From DATAMF01 sp964472565 (lineage in GTDB: Bacteria; Chloroflexota; Anaerolineae; Aggregatilineales; Aggregatilineaceae): a stretch of DNA of 63,492 bases. Location: assembly GCA_964472565.1 (NCBI GenBank), contig CAYYNB010000013.1:1-63492 (forward strand), given 5' to 3'. The notes below the pieces were generated by a model. That model made no database searches. It worked only from the letters and a program-made list of their open reading frames with translations, and was not told the origin of the DNA. Shown here one piece after another: positions 44,472 through 53,389 of the stretch (positions are counted from its first letter, which is position 1; each line of letters begins with the position of its first letter). Both the position numbers and the translations under genes were made by a program.

Positions 44472-47087
44472 TTAGTCCCCGATCAGCCGCTTCAACTCAT
44501 ACAGCTTGGTCAGCGCGTCCAGCGGCGAGAGATCGTCAATCTGCAAATCCTTCACAAATCTGACCACCGGATCGGCGTCGGCATGCAAAAAGGATAACTG
44601 CTGCGGCCCGGCGGACTTGGCGCGTGGTTTCAGCGCAAAGTCACTCCCCGCCGCTTCCAGTTCCTTGAGGATTTCCGTGGCCCGGTTAACGACGGGTTTG
44701 GGGATACCCGCCATACGCGCGACATGCACCCCATATGAACGATCCGCGCCGCCCGGCATCAGCTTGTGCAGGAAGATCACCGCGTCGCCGTCTTCGGCCA
44801 CCGCGACATTATAATTGCGCACGCCCGGCAGAATTGTCGAAAGTTCGGTCAGTTCGTGGTAATGCGTGGCGAACAGCGTCCGCGCGCCCAGGCGGGGATT
44901 GTTGTGGATGTATTCGACCACCGCCCGCGCAATCGCCATCCCGTCATAGGTGCTCGTGCCGCGCCCGATCTCATCCAGGATGATCAGGCTGCGCCGTGTG
45001 GCGTGGGTGAGAATCAGCGCCAGTTCGACCATTTCGACCATAAAGGTAGACTGCCCGGCGTGAATCTCGTCCTGTGCGCCGATCCGCGTGAAGATGCGAT
45101 CCGTGATGCCGATGGTCGCCTCGCGCGCAGGCACAAAGCTCCCGATCTGCGCCAGCAGCACGATCAGCGCCACCTGCCGGATCACCGTGCTTTTCCCGGC
45201 CATATTCGGCCCGGTGACGATGTGCAGCCGCTGCTGTTCGTCAAAATACGTGTTGTTCGGCACAAAACGATCCGCGCCGCGCAGCATGCGTTCCACGACC
45301 GGGTGCCGCCCGTCGCGGATGTCCAGCACGTTCTGATCGCTCAGTTGGGGCCGGACATAATCTTCTCGCACGGCGACCTCTGCCAGCGACGCGAACGCGT
45401 CCAGGTGGGCAATCGCGCGGGCGGTGCGCAGCAACACGTTCGCGTGACGGGTAATCTGCTCGCCCAGGTCATGAAACAGCCGCGTTTCGATTTCCAGCAG
45501 GCGTTCTTCGGCATTCAGAATCAGCGATTCGTACTCTTTGAGTTCGGGCGTAATGTAACGTTCGGCGTTGACCAGCGTCTGCTTGCGGATATAGTCATCC
45601 GGCACGCGCTCGGTGTTGGCGTGGCTGACTTCGAGGTAATAGCCAAAAACCTTGTTATAGCCGACTTTCAGGCTTTTGATCCCGGTGCGGTCCCGTTCAA
45701 CCGGCTCCAGATTCGCCACCCAGTCCTTCGCATGGCGGCACGATTCCACCACCTGATCGAGTTCGGGGGAATAACCGGGGCGGATCACGCCGGTTGTGTT
45801 GAGCGTCGCGGGCGGTTCGTCCTGAATCGCCTGCTGGATCAACGCCACGACATCGGGGCAGGGGTCCAGCGCGTCATACAAGCCGCCCAGCGCCGGGGCG
45901 GTTTCGATCAGATCGCGCAGTTCGGGCACTGCCAGCAGACTCGCCGCCAGCGCCAGCAGATCGCGCGGGCCAGCTTTGCCGATCAGCAGGCGGTTGACCA
46001 GCCGTTCGAGGTCGCTCACCGCTTGCAGATTCTCGCGCACGGCAGCGCGCATCGTGCCGGACTCGGTCAGCGCTTCGACCGCGTTCAGGCGGTCTTCCAG
46101 GCGCTCCCGGTCTAACAGCGGCTGCCCGATCCAGGTGCGCAGCAGGCGTCCGCCCATCGGGGTACAGGTCCGATCCAGCACATCCAGCAGCGAGCCGCGT
46201 TTGCGCCCCTCGCGGATCGTCTCGGTGAGTTCCAGATTACGCCGGGTGGCCGTGTCGAGCGTCATAAACGTGGCGGTGGTATAGGTGCGCAGTGTGACCA
46301 ACTGGCTCAGCGCGCCCCGCTGCGATTCCTGCACGTAGGCCAGCACCGCCCCCGCCGCGCGTATGGCCAGCGGCCTGTCCTGCATGCCGAAGCCGTCCAG
46401 GGTCGATACCTGGAAATGGTCGATCAGCGCTTGCTGGGCAAAGGCCGGTTCATACCGCCAATCGGGGACCGGGGAAAGGTGCGCGCTGGGCGGCAGTGTG
46501 ATGCGCCGCTCGGACCAGCTTTGGGGCAGCAGCACTTCGCGCGGTTCCAGCCGTGCCAGTTCTTCCAGCACCTGCATGGCGGCATTGTCACCGCTGAACT
46601 GGGTGGCGGCAAATTCGCCGGTGGTCACATCCACATACGCCAGCCCTACCGCCGCCCAGCCGCCGTCCTTTCGATTCGGTTCGGGGGCCAGCGCCAGCAG
46701 ATAGTTGCAGCGCGTGTCGGCCAGCATCCCCGGCTCTAACACCGTGCCGGGCGTGATGACCTTCGACACTTCGCGCGGGGTCAGGCCGTTGATCGGCTCA
46801 TTGCCCACCTGTTCCACCACCGCGATGTGGTATCCTTTTTCCACCAAACGTGCGATATAATTATCAACAGCATGGTGGGGCACACCGCACATCGGGACGC
46901 GTTCGCCTTTTTTGACGGCGCGCCCGGTCAGCACAAGGTCCAGTTCGCGCGCCGCGATTTCGGCATCCTGGTCGAACATTTCATAAAAATCGCCCAGCCG
47001 GAACATCACAATCGCATCGGGGAACTGGGCCTTAAAATCGAGGTACTGCTGGCGGGAAGGGGTAACTCGGTTGTTATCCGACATCAT
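44472..47087 (-). CDS. mutS: DNA mismatch repair protein MutS
   Basis: 871 residues from ATG 47087 (a second ATG follows directly; the longer ORF has no site). Domain I has FRLGDFYEMF with the mismatch-wedging Phe and Glu. The ATPase core has TGPNMAGKSTVIRQ (Walker A), LIILDEIGRGTSTYDG (Walker B) and ATHYHEL. The length is typical. No mutL is next to it; recJ follows 81 nt downstream. The initial region is weakly supported by a Shine-Dalgarno sequence. Confidence 0.96.
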   Translation of the reverse strand: MMSDNNRVTPSRQQYLDFKAQFPDAIVMFRLGDFYEMFDQDAEIAARELDLVLTGRAVKKGERVPMCGVPHHAVDNYIARLVEKGYHIAVVEQVGNEPINGLTPREVSKVITPGTVLEPGMLADTRCNYLLALAPEPNRKDGGWAAVGLAYVDVTTGEFAATQFSGDNAAMQVLEELARLEPREVLLPQSWSERRITLPPSAHLSPVPDWRYEPAFAQQALIDHFQVSTLDGFGMQDRPLAIRAAGAVLAYVQESQRGALSQLVTLRTYTTATFMTLDTATRRNLELTETIREGRKRGSLLDVLDRTCTPMGGRLLRTWIGQPLLDRERLEDRLNAVEALTESGTMRAAVRENLQAVSDLERLVNRLLIGKAGPRDLLALAASLLAVPELRDLIETAPALGGLYDALDPCPDVVALIQQAIQDEPPATLNTTGVIRPGYSPELDQVVESCRHAKDWVANLEPVERDRTGIKSLKVGYNKVFGYYLEVSHANTERVPDDYIRKQTLVNAERYITPELKEYESLILNAEERLLEIETRLFHDLGEQITRHANVLLRTARAIAHLDAFASLAEVAVREDYVRPQLSDQNVLDIRDGRHPVVERMLRGADRFVPNNTYFDEQQRLHIVTGPNMAGKSTVIRQVALIVLLAQIGSFVPAREATIGITDRIFTRIGAQDEIHAGQSTFMVEMVELALILTHATRRSLIILDEIGRGTSTYDGMAIARAVVEYIHNNPRLGARTLFATHYHELTELSTILPGVRNYNVAVAEDGDAVIFLHKLMPGGADRSYGVHVARMAGIPKPVVNRATEILKELEAAGSDFALKPRAKSAGPQQLSFLHADADPVVRFVKDLQIDDLSPLDALTKLYELKRLIGD

Positions 47088-47215
47088 CAGGTTTATCCAT
47101 TGAACGTTGGCGAATTCTGCCGCGCGGTGTATTCTAGCAACATCGGATAGCCCCGACAAGGCTGCCCGCTGACCCAAATGTATTACACAATAAGTTAAAC
47201 TGGAGACGTTTTTCT

Positions 47216-48166
47216 ATGTCTGAAGCCATCATCGGCGTGGACCTGGGCGGCACCCAGATGCGCGCTGCCCGGTTCGACACCTCGCTTGAAATTGAAGATC
47301 GCATCGCCGAACCTACTCTGGCCCATGAAGGCCAAGCCCGTGTGCTGGAACGCCTGGCCGAAACCATTGCCCGCGTGCTGCCGTCTGACCGTTCCTCGGT
47401 GATGGGGATTGGTATTTGTGCTCCCGGCCCCATCAACCCCCACACCGGAATCATCTATTCACCGCCGAATCTTCCCGGATGGGTCAGTGTGCCGCTGCGT
47501 GATGAGATTCAGAATCGGTTGGGGATCACTACTTATCTGGGCAACGATGCCAATGTCGCGGCCCTGGCGGAAGCAACCAGCGGCATCGCCCGCAACTACA
47601 AATATGTGATGTATCTGACCATCAGCACGGGCATCGGCAGCGGCATTGTTGACAACGGACGGCTGATTCTGGGATCGCAGGGGTTGGGGGCCGAAGCCGG
47701 TCACATGGTGATTATGGTGGGGGACCGGGTATCGACCCTGGAAAAAGAGGCGGCGGGTCCGGCCATTGCGCGCAAAGTGCGCGCCCAGTTGGAAGCGGGC
47801 GAAAAATCCATGATCACCGAGATGATCAACGGTGATCTCAGCGCCGTCACCGCGCAGGTTGTCGGCGAAGCGGCCCAACTCGGTGATGCGCTGGCGGTTA
47901 GCGCCATTCGTCATGCCGGTTTTGTGGTCGGCCTGGGGATCGTTACACTGATGCACCTGTTTAATCCGCAGATCGTCGTGGTGGGCGGCGGCGTGACACA
48001 TACAGGTGAACTGCTGTTTGAACCCATGCGCGAAGCGGTGCGGAAATATACCTTAGACCCGGCTTACTGTGACAATGTGCCGATTGTCCAGCCGGCGTTG
48101 GGCGATAACGTCGCCCTGATCGGGGCTGCTGCTCTGGTTAGTACACGGGGTGGCACTCACTCGTAA
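47216..48166 (+). CDS. ROK-family sugar kinase lacking the cysteine zinc motif
   Basis: 316 residues. ATP-dependent glucokinase or N-acetylhexosamine kinase family: GVDLGGTQMR (phosphate loop), catalytic Asp111 in LGNDANVAA, and VVVGGGVTHTGELL. The zinc-binding GHM histidine (163) is present, but the CxCGxxGCxE cluster expected about 12 residues later is missing; that stretch reads IMVGDRVSTLEKEA. ATG 47216 after CTGGAG. It diverges from mutS and is followed by the response-regulator gene. Confidence 0.85.
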   Translation: MSEAIIGVDLGGTQMRAARFDTSLEIEDRIAEPTLAHEGQARVLERLAETIARVLPSDRSSVMGIGICAPGPINPHTGIIYSPPNLPGWVSVPLRDEIQNRLGITTYLGNDANVAALAEATSGIARNYKYVMYLTISTGIGSGIVDNGRLILGSQGLGAEAGHMVIMVGDRVSTLEKEAAGPAIARKVRAQLEAGEKSMITEMINGDLSAVTAQVVGEAAQLGDALAVSAIRHAGFVVGLGIVTLMHLFNPQIVVVGGGVTHTGELLFEPMREAVRKYTLDPAYCDNVPIVQPALGDNVALIGAAALVSTRGGTHS

Positions 48167-48198
48167 CCAGCAATCTTTTTTTGTGGCGGGGGAAGCCT

Positions 48199-48900
48199 AT
48201 GGGTCAAAAGTCATCCGTTCTGATCATCGATGATGATCGAACACTCGTACAGTTAATTTCGAATGCCCTGCGTCAGGCGGATTATCACGTGTTGACCGCC
48301 TATGATGGGCAGGAAGGGCTGCGTCAGATGTATATGAACCGGCCCGATCTGATTCTGCTCGACATCAATATGCCCACCATGGATGGGTGGACGGTCTGCC
48401 AGCGGATTCGCGAAGTGAGCAACGTGCCGGTTATGATGCTCACTGCCCAAAGCGCGCCCGAAGAAATTGTTAAAGGGCTGGATATGGGCGCGGATGATTA
48501 TATGCTGAAGCCGTTTGAAATCCCCGTGCTGCTGGCGCGTGTCCGGGCGAATCTGCGCCGCGCGGCGGCTGAGCCGACGTTATTCCGGCATGAAGTGATT
48601 TATGATGATGAATATCTGACGGTTAACCTCGAAGAACACCGGGTGCTGCTTCAAGGCGAGCCGATCCGCCTGACGCCCACCGAATTCAGCCTGTTGGCGC
48701 ATCTGGTCGATGCCTCGCCGCGCGTGATTTCCTACCGCGATCTGTTAGAGCGCGTGTGGGGCTTCGAGTATATTGATGATATTGACTATCTGCGGGTGTA
48801 TATCTGGCACCTGCGTCGTAAGATCGAACCCGATGTCAAAAACCCGACGTATATCGTGAATGAGTTGGGGATGGGGTATCGCTTCGAAAAACAGAACTAA
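48199..48900 (+). CDS. OmpR/PhoB-type response regulator
   Basis: 233 residues from ATG 48199 (GGGGGAAG upstream; a TTG 18 nt earlier is disfavoured). The receiver domain has DDDRT and phospho-acceptor Asp55 in LILLDINMPTMDG, plus the usual conserved Lys in YMLKPFE. The C-terminal winged helix (RLTPTEFSLLAHL, RVYIWHLRRKIEP, GMGYRFE) binds DNA. No histidine kinase is adjacent. It is 32 nt after the ROK kinase gene. Confidence 0.92.
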   Translation: MGQKSSVLIIDDDRTLVQLISNALRQADYHVLTAYDGQEGLRQMYMNRPDLILLDINMPTMDGWTVCQRIREVSNVPVMMLTAQSAPEEIVKGLDMGADDYMLKPFEIPVLLARVRANLRRAAAEPTLFRHEVIYDDEYLTVNLEEHRVLLQGEPIRLTPTEFSLLAHLVDASPRVISYRDLLERVWGFEYIDDIDYLRVYIWHLRRKIEPDVKNPTYIVNELGMGYRFEKQN

Positions 48901-48910
48901 ACCATGCCGC

Positions 48911-48942
48911 CCTGATCCGCCTGGTATGCCGGGCGGATCAGG
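48911..48942 (+). terminator. Hairpin after the response regulator
   Basis: CCTGATCCGCC and GGCGGATCAGG form an 11-bp stem with a 10-nt loop, no T-run. The rest of 48943-49152 holds no recognisable element beyond the aminotransferase ribosome-binding site (TCAGGAGAAGG). Confidence 0.5.
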
Positions 48943-49152
48943 AGGATCATCAGGCCAGGACGGGCCAAGTGAACCTTGCTTTATCCGCCTCGAATGGCGA
49001 TAATCGAAAAAGAAGTCCGCGTGGCAGCGCCACCCAGTCAATCATAGAAAGGCGTTTTTCTCATGCTCGCCGGTGGTGCGGGCATTGTTGTCTCTATAAA
49101 ATGAAATGCTTATTGCAAGGCCCTTTTTTTTAGCTTTCAGGAGAAGGTTTAT

Positions 49153-50487
49153 ATGGTTACCCCCATCCGAGTGTTGCCCGGCCCTCAAGCAAAAGCCCTG
49201 ATCGAGCGCGACTCCAAAGTGATTTCGCCGTCCTATACACGGGGCTACCCGTTGGTGATCGATCACGGCGCAGGTGCGCAGGTCTGGGATGTCGATGGCA
49301 ACCGCTTTATCGACTTCACCACCGGCATTGCTGTCACGGCGACCGGGCACGCCCATCCTAATGTCGTCAAAGCCATTCAGGATCAGGCCGCCCAATTTAT
49401 TCACATGTCCGGCACGGACTTTTATTACCGGCCCCAGGTCGAACTGGCTGAACGACTCGTTTCGATTGCGCCGTTTGATGAAGAAGGTATGGTGTTCTTT
49501 GGCAACAGCGGCGCGGAAGCCATTGAAGCGGCGGTGAAACTGGCCCGTTATTATACCGGGCGTGGGCGCTTTCTGGCCTTTTTGCGCGGTTTTCATGGCC
49601 GCACCCTCGGTTCATTGAGCTTTACCGCCAGCAAGACGATCCAGCGCGAGGGCTTTTTCCCGCTGATCCCCGGCGTGACGCACGTGCCTTATCCTGATCC
49701 GTACCGCCCGCTGTTGAATACCAACGGCTTTGCCGACATTGGCGAAGCGGTCCTGAATTATATTGAAAACGTCATCTTCCAGACCGAAGTCCCGGCCAGC
49801 GAAGTCGCCGGAATTCTGATCGAACCGATCCAGGGTGAAGGCGGCTATGTGGTCCCGCCTGACGGTTTCCTGCCAGGGCTGCGCGCGCTCTGCGATAGGT
49901 ATGGTATTCTGCTGATCGTGGATGAAGTCCAGGCCGGGATGGGACGCACCGGCAAGTGGTGGGCCAGCAACCACTGGAATCTCAAGCCGGACATCATCTG
50001 CTCGGCTAAAGGCATCGCCAGCGGCATGCCCCTCGGTGCGATTATGGCTCCCCGCCGTATCATGAGCGATTGGTCGCCGGGCGCGCACGCCAGCACCTTT
50101 GGCGGCAACCCGGTAAGTTGTGCCGCCGGTATCGCCACGTTCGATCTGCTCAAAAATGGCATGATCGACAATGCGGCCCGCATGGGTGATTATATGATGG
50201 GCAAACTGCGCGACATCGAGACGCGGCATCCCAGCATCGGGCAGGTGCGCGGTAAGGGCCTGATGGTCGGTGTGGATTTCGTACTGAACCGCGACACCCG
50301 CGAATATGCGCAAAAGCTGCGGAATGCGGTGGTGGATCACTGCTTTGAAGAGAATCTGCTGCTGTTGGGCTGCGGCACCAGCACGATCCGCATCATCCCG
50401 CCGCTGATGGTCGAGCAGGAACTGATCGACGAGGCGCTGGTCATTTTTGAACATGCTGTCGCGCAGGTCGAAGAAGACTATCTGTAG
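49153..50487 (+). CDS. Class III aminotransferase (acetylornithine/4-aminobutyrate type)
   Basis: 444 residues. PLP-dependent; the Schiff-base lysine is Lys286 in CSAKGIASGMPLG. Other class III features: NSGAEAIEAAVKLAR, RGFHGRTLGSLSFTASK, EPIQGEGGYVVPP, VDEVQAGMGRTGKWWA and ASTFGGNPVSCAA. The long N-terminus (residues 1-45) favours the 4-aminobutyrate/acetyl-lysine side of the family over ArgD, but the substrate cannot be fixed. Monocistronic with a strong terminator. Confidence 0.88.
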   Translation: MVTPIRVLPGPQAKALIERDSKVISPSYTRGYPLVIDHGAGAQVWDVDGNRFIDFTTGIAVTATGHAHPNVVKAIQDQAAQFIHMSGTDFYYRPQVELAERLVSIAPFDEEGMVFFGNSGAEAIEAAVKLARYYTGRGRFLAFLRGFHGRTLGSLSFTASKTIQREGFFPLIPGVTHVPYPDPYRPLLNTNGFADIGEAVLNYIENVIFQTEVPASEVAGILIEPIQGEGGYVVPPDGFLPGLRALCDRYGILLIVDEVQAGMGRTGKWWASNHWNLKPDIICSAKGIASGMPLGAIMAPRRIMSDWSPGAHASTFGGNPVSCAAGIATFDLLKNGMIDNAARMGDYMMGKLRDIETRHPSIGQVRGKGLMVGVDFVLNRDTREYAQKLRNAVVDHCFEENLLLLGCGTSTIRIIPPLMVEQELIDEALVIFEHAVAQVEEDYL

Positions 50488-50502
50488 GAATAAGGCGTCG
50501 GG

Positions 50503-50532
50503 CAGGGGATCAATTAGGATCCCCTGTTTTTT
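50503..50532 (+). terminator. Rho-independent terminator
   Basis: CAGGGGATC (50503-50511) and GATCCCCTG (50518-50526) with a 6-nt loop, then TTTTTT. Confidence 0.9.
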
Positions 50533-50557
50533 AACAATTTCACAGGAGAGAAATCTG

Positions 50558-51793
50558 ATGTCCGCGTTATTCAAAACGTCCGTCTGTTTACTCCTGATCG
50601 TGTTTCTGGCCGCTTCCAGCGGTCAGAACTTTAGCCGCGCGGAAGACAGCCCGCCCGCCTTCATCCACATGCTGTCCATGGTCCCCGCCAGCGCTGCGAT
50701 CACCGATCCTATCGAGTTTCTGCAAATCCAATATGCCGATTTTCGCGCCGTTGAACAGGCCCGCCCTGGTGTGCCCACGCCTGCTGATTGGGCTGCTTTT
50801 CTGGCCGACAAGGATTTATGGCTGGCGAATGTCCAGCGTTTGATCGCGGGACCGCCTGATCTGAGTCCGATAGCTGCCTATGATGCGGAGTTTGTGAACT
50901 ATTATGGTTTTGACATTTTCGAGATTGACCGCACCCTCTATTTTGGCCCGCCACCCCTGGAGGGCGCGATCTATGGCGGTCATTTTGATGTCGATCACAT
51001 TGCCCAGACGTTGATCTCACGCACCTACACCACGACCGACCTGAACGGCTTTCCGGTGGTGTGCGGCCCGGTGGGGTGCGAAAATGGCGCGGACCCCAAC
51101 AACTGGCTGCCTGATGTGGGCGAACGTGATCCCGAAACGTTCCGGCGCAAGGGCATTTATCCCATCTTTGGAGGCCGCCTGGGGATGCAGCAGCCGCTGG
51201 CCCTGCCTCCCGGTTATATTCTGGCCAGCCGCGACTGGAATCTGTTGGACCAGATGACCGCTGCCGCCGCAGGAACAGCCGACTCGCTCTACAGCGTGCC
51301 GGAAATTCGCACGGTAGCCGATTTCGCCGTGACGCGCGATCCGTTGATCCAGGTTCTCTTTTTCCCGCCCATCTCGTCTGGTGCGGCGCTGCCCGGCGAT
51401 CTGCCTCCCTATACGTTGGGCGCGCTGGTGGACCATCAGGACGGCCCCGATCAACTCCACAGCATCGTGCTGGTCTATTCCAGCGAAGCCGATGCGCAGC
51501 AGGCCGCCGCCGAGGTTCTCAAGCGCATCCCGCTGCAAAATGGGAGCCTGGAAACGGGCGATCCCACCCCCTTTCTCGATTTGTTGGAAACCGGGTATAC
51601 ACTGGAACCGCCGCAGGTTGTGCCGAACGCGGAAACTAACCTCTGGCTCGCGGTGGCAACGGTGCGTGTTCCGCTGCCGGGGAATGATCCTGATCCTGAG
51701 ACGGGCAAGTTCCTCTCTTCAGGGCGTCTGCTCAGCCTCTGGTATTATTCCTGGATGATGCGCGACTTTACGCCGGTGCTGCTGTCCCCGTAG
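50558..51793 (+). CDS. Secreted protein of unknown family, tandem paralogue 1
   Basis: 411 residues from ATG 50558 (CAGGAGAG upstream), with a type I signal peptide (LFKTSVCLLLIVFLAASSG). The mature part has no recognised domain. Shared with the next gene: SMVPASAAITDP-type start, QYADFRA, YYGFDIFEIDRTLYFG, CGPVGC, QQPLALPPG, ADSLYSVPEIR, LGALVDHQ and QQAAAEVLKRIP. The paired cysteines of CGPVGC may form a disulfide. Function unknown. The 16-nt gap to the paralogue implies one operon. Confidence 0.7.
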   Translation: MSALFKTSVCLLLIVFLAASSGQNFSRAEDSPPAFIHMLSMVPASAAITDPIEFLQIQYADFRAVEQARPGVPTPADWAAFLADKDLWLANVQRLIAGPPDLSPIAAYDAEFVNYYGFDIFEIDRTLYFGPPPLEGAIYGGHFDVDHIAQTLISRTYTTTDLNGFPVVCGPVGCENGADPNNWLPDVGERDPETFRRKGIYPIFGGRLGMQQPLALPPGYILASRDWNLLDQMTAAAAGTADSLYSVPEIRTVADFAVTRDPLIQVLFFPPISSGAALPGDLPPYTLGALVDHQDGPDQLHSIVLVYSSEADAQQAAAEVLKRIPLQNGSLETGDPTPFLDLLETGYTLEPPQVVPNAETNLWLAVATVRVPLPGNDPDPETGKFLSSGRLLSLWYYSWMMRDFTPVLLSP

Positions 51794-51808
51794 GCCACAG
51801 GAGAAGTT

Positions 51809-53086
51809 ATGAACACGAAATTCAGAATTTTATGCTTTTGCCTCATTTCAATCCTGGTTGCGTGTGGTAGTAAGGCGGGGGGCAGCAGCTTAAACCCTCA
51901 AGCCAGTAGTACCCCCCAAACCCAGCCCACGCACGAGTTGATCCGGCTGATGTCCATGACTCCTGCCGAAGCGGCGGTGATTGCGCCGGATGGCTTTCTG
52001 CAAATGGGCTATGCCGATCTGCGCGCCACCGAATTGGCTCGCCCCGGTGTGCCTTTGCCTGCCCGGTGGGCCGATCTGGACATCCATAGCACGGCTTTTA
52101 ACTTGTGGTATTCCAACAGCTTCCGCCTGTATTACGGGCTTGCGCCCGATCTGTTTTCGGTGCTGGGTTTTGATGAGAAGCTTGTTGACTACTACGGTTT
52201 GGACTTCTTCGAGATTGACCGCACCTTCTATTTCGGAGCGCCGCCCCAGGGGGGCACCATTTACAGCGGTCATTTTGATTCACAGCGCATTATTCAGACT
52301 CTCACGGCGCGTACCTATACCCTCACGGAATCGAACGGTATTCCTGTGTTGTGCGGCCCGGTGGGCTGCGACAAAGGCTTAGAACCCAAAAACTGGCTGC
52401 CGGATACAAAAGTTGATCCGAGGACCATGCGGCATATCGGGACTTATCCCATTTTTGACGGGAGTGCAGGACGGCAGCAGCCGCTGGCTTTGCCTCCTGG
52501 CGTTATTCTGACCAGCGGCGATTGGAATCAGATCAACCAGATGACCGCTGCGACAGCCGGACTGGCTGATTCGCTCTATACGGTGCCAGAATTCCGCGCG
52601 GTGGCCGATTTTGCCGCGACGGATATTCCGTTGATCCAGGTACTTTTTTATATGCCGGTCTATTCTGCTGTTCCAGCGGATACGGAAACGCTGCCCCCCT
52701 ATAAGCTGGGCGCGCTGGTCGATCAACAGATTGGCGCCGATCAGGTTTACCGGATTGTGCTGGTTTATCCGACTGAAGCGGAAGCCCAGCAGGCGGCTGC
52801 TGAAGTATCCCGGCGTATCCCGGCGTACTTAGACGCGCTGGCGCTGCTGCCGGGAAATGATATACCGAGGTTCAAGGGCCTGCTCGCTAGTTATAAGCTG
52901 GATGAGCCGCAGGTGGTGCATCATGCAGCGACGAATTTGTGGCTGGCGGTGGCGACGGTGCGCGTTCCTCTGCCCGACAACAATCTGAATCCTGAAACGA
53001 AATCCTATGAGCCGTCGGGCAGTCTTATCTTGTATCTGTCGGGGATGTCGCATGACTACTTTACACCAGCGATGTTGTCACCCTAG
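51809..53086 (+). CDS. Lipoprotein of unknown family, tandem paralogue 2
   Basis: 425 residues with a lipobox (LISILVACGS), so anchored on the outer face of the membrane, in contrast to the free paralogue upstream. Sequence parallels the neighbour throughout (ADLRATELARPGVP, CGPVGC, WLPDTKVDP, QQPLALPPG, GALVDQQ). The N-terminal 20 residues after the lipid cysteine are Ser/Thr/Gln rich. Function unknown; the pair could be a duplicated binding or structural protein. Confidence 0.72.
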   Translation: MNTKFRILCFCLISILVACGSKAGGSSLNPQASSTPQTQPTHELIRLMSMTPAEAAVIAPDGFLQMGYADLRATELARPGVPLPARWADLDIHSTAFNLWYSNSFRLYYGLAPDLFSVLGFDEKLVDYYGLDFFEIDRTFYFGAPPQGGTIYSGHFDSQRIIQTLTARTYTLTESNGIPVLCGPVGCDKGLEPKNWLPDTKVDPRTMRHIGTYPIFDGSAGRQQPLALPPGVILTSGDWNQINQMTAATAGLADSLYTVPEFRAVADFAATDIPLIQVLFYMPVYSAVPADTETLPPYKLGALVDQQIGADQVYRIVLVYPTEAEAQQAAAEVSRRIPAYLDALALLPGNDIPRFKGLLASYKLDEPQVVHHAATNLWLAVATVRVPLPDNNLNPETKSYEPSGSLILYLSGMSHDYFTPAMLSP

Positions 53087-53124
53087 GCTACCACATCTTT
53101 TGAGGCGCAGATCAACATCTCCTC

Positions 53125-53149
53125 GTAGGGGCAATTCACGAATTGCCCC
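53125..53149. repeat. Palindromic repeat GTAGGGGCAATTC family
   Basis: GTAGGGGCAATTC is followed by ACGAATTGCCCC, one base off the copy at 31192-31216. Confidence 0.85.
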
Positions 53150-53197
53150 GTTAATTTTTCGCTCTACCCCGACTTGTGGGTACGGTTTAGCACCCTA

Positions 53198-53229
53198 ATG
53201 GAAAGGGAGCAAAACCGCTCCCTTTCCAT
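53198..53229. terminator. Perfect 13-bp hairpin after the lipoprotein gene
   Basis: ATGGAAAGGGAGC and GCTCCCTTTCCAT flank AAAACC; only TTT follows on the plus strand. Confidence 0.55.
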
Positions 53230-53389
53230 TTAACCTGAATCTGCTCCGATTTAGCCTGCTTTTGGTCCCATTTAGGCTAAATTTTCCCACTTTTTATCCC
53301 AAAGTAACCTGCTTTAACCCGTTTCTTACCTACGGCTCGTTAGAAAAAGGTTGTGCCGCCGCTTCGCCGTTTTGTGTTAAACGGGTCTG

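Larger units (their letters stand above)
53087..53389. other. Intergenic region with repeat and two hairpins, no gene seen
   Basis: About 300 bases without a credible coding region. It holds the palindrome at 53125-53149, a perfect 13-bp hairpin at 53198-53229 and a 9-bp hairpin ATTTAGCCT/AGGCTAAAT at 53249-53282 followed by TTTT. The hairpins probably end transcription from both sides. Confidence 0.7.
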
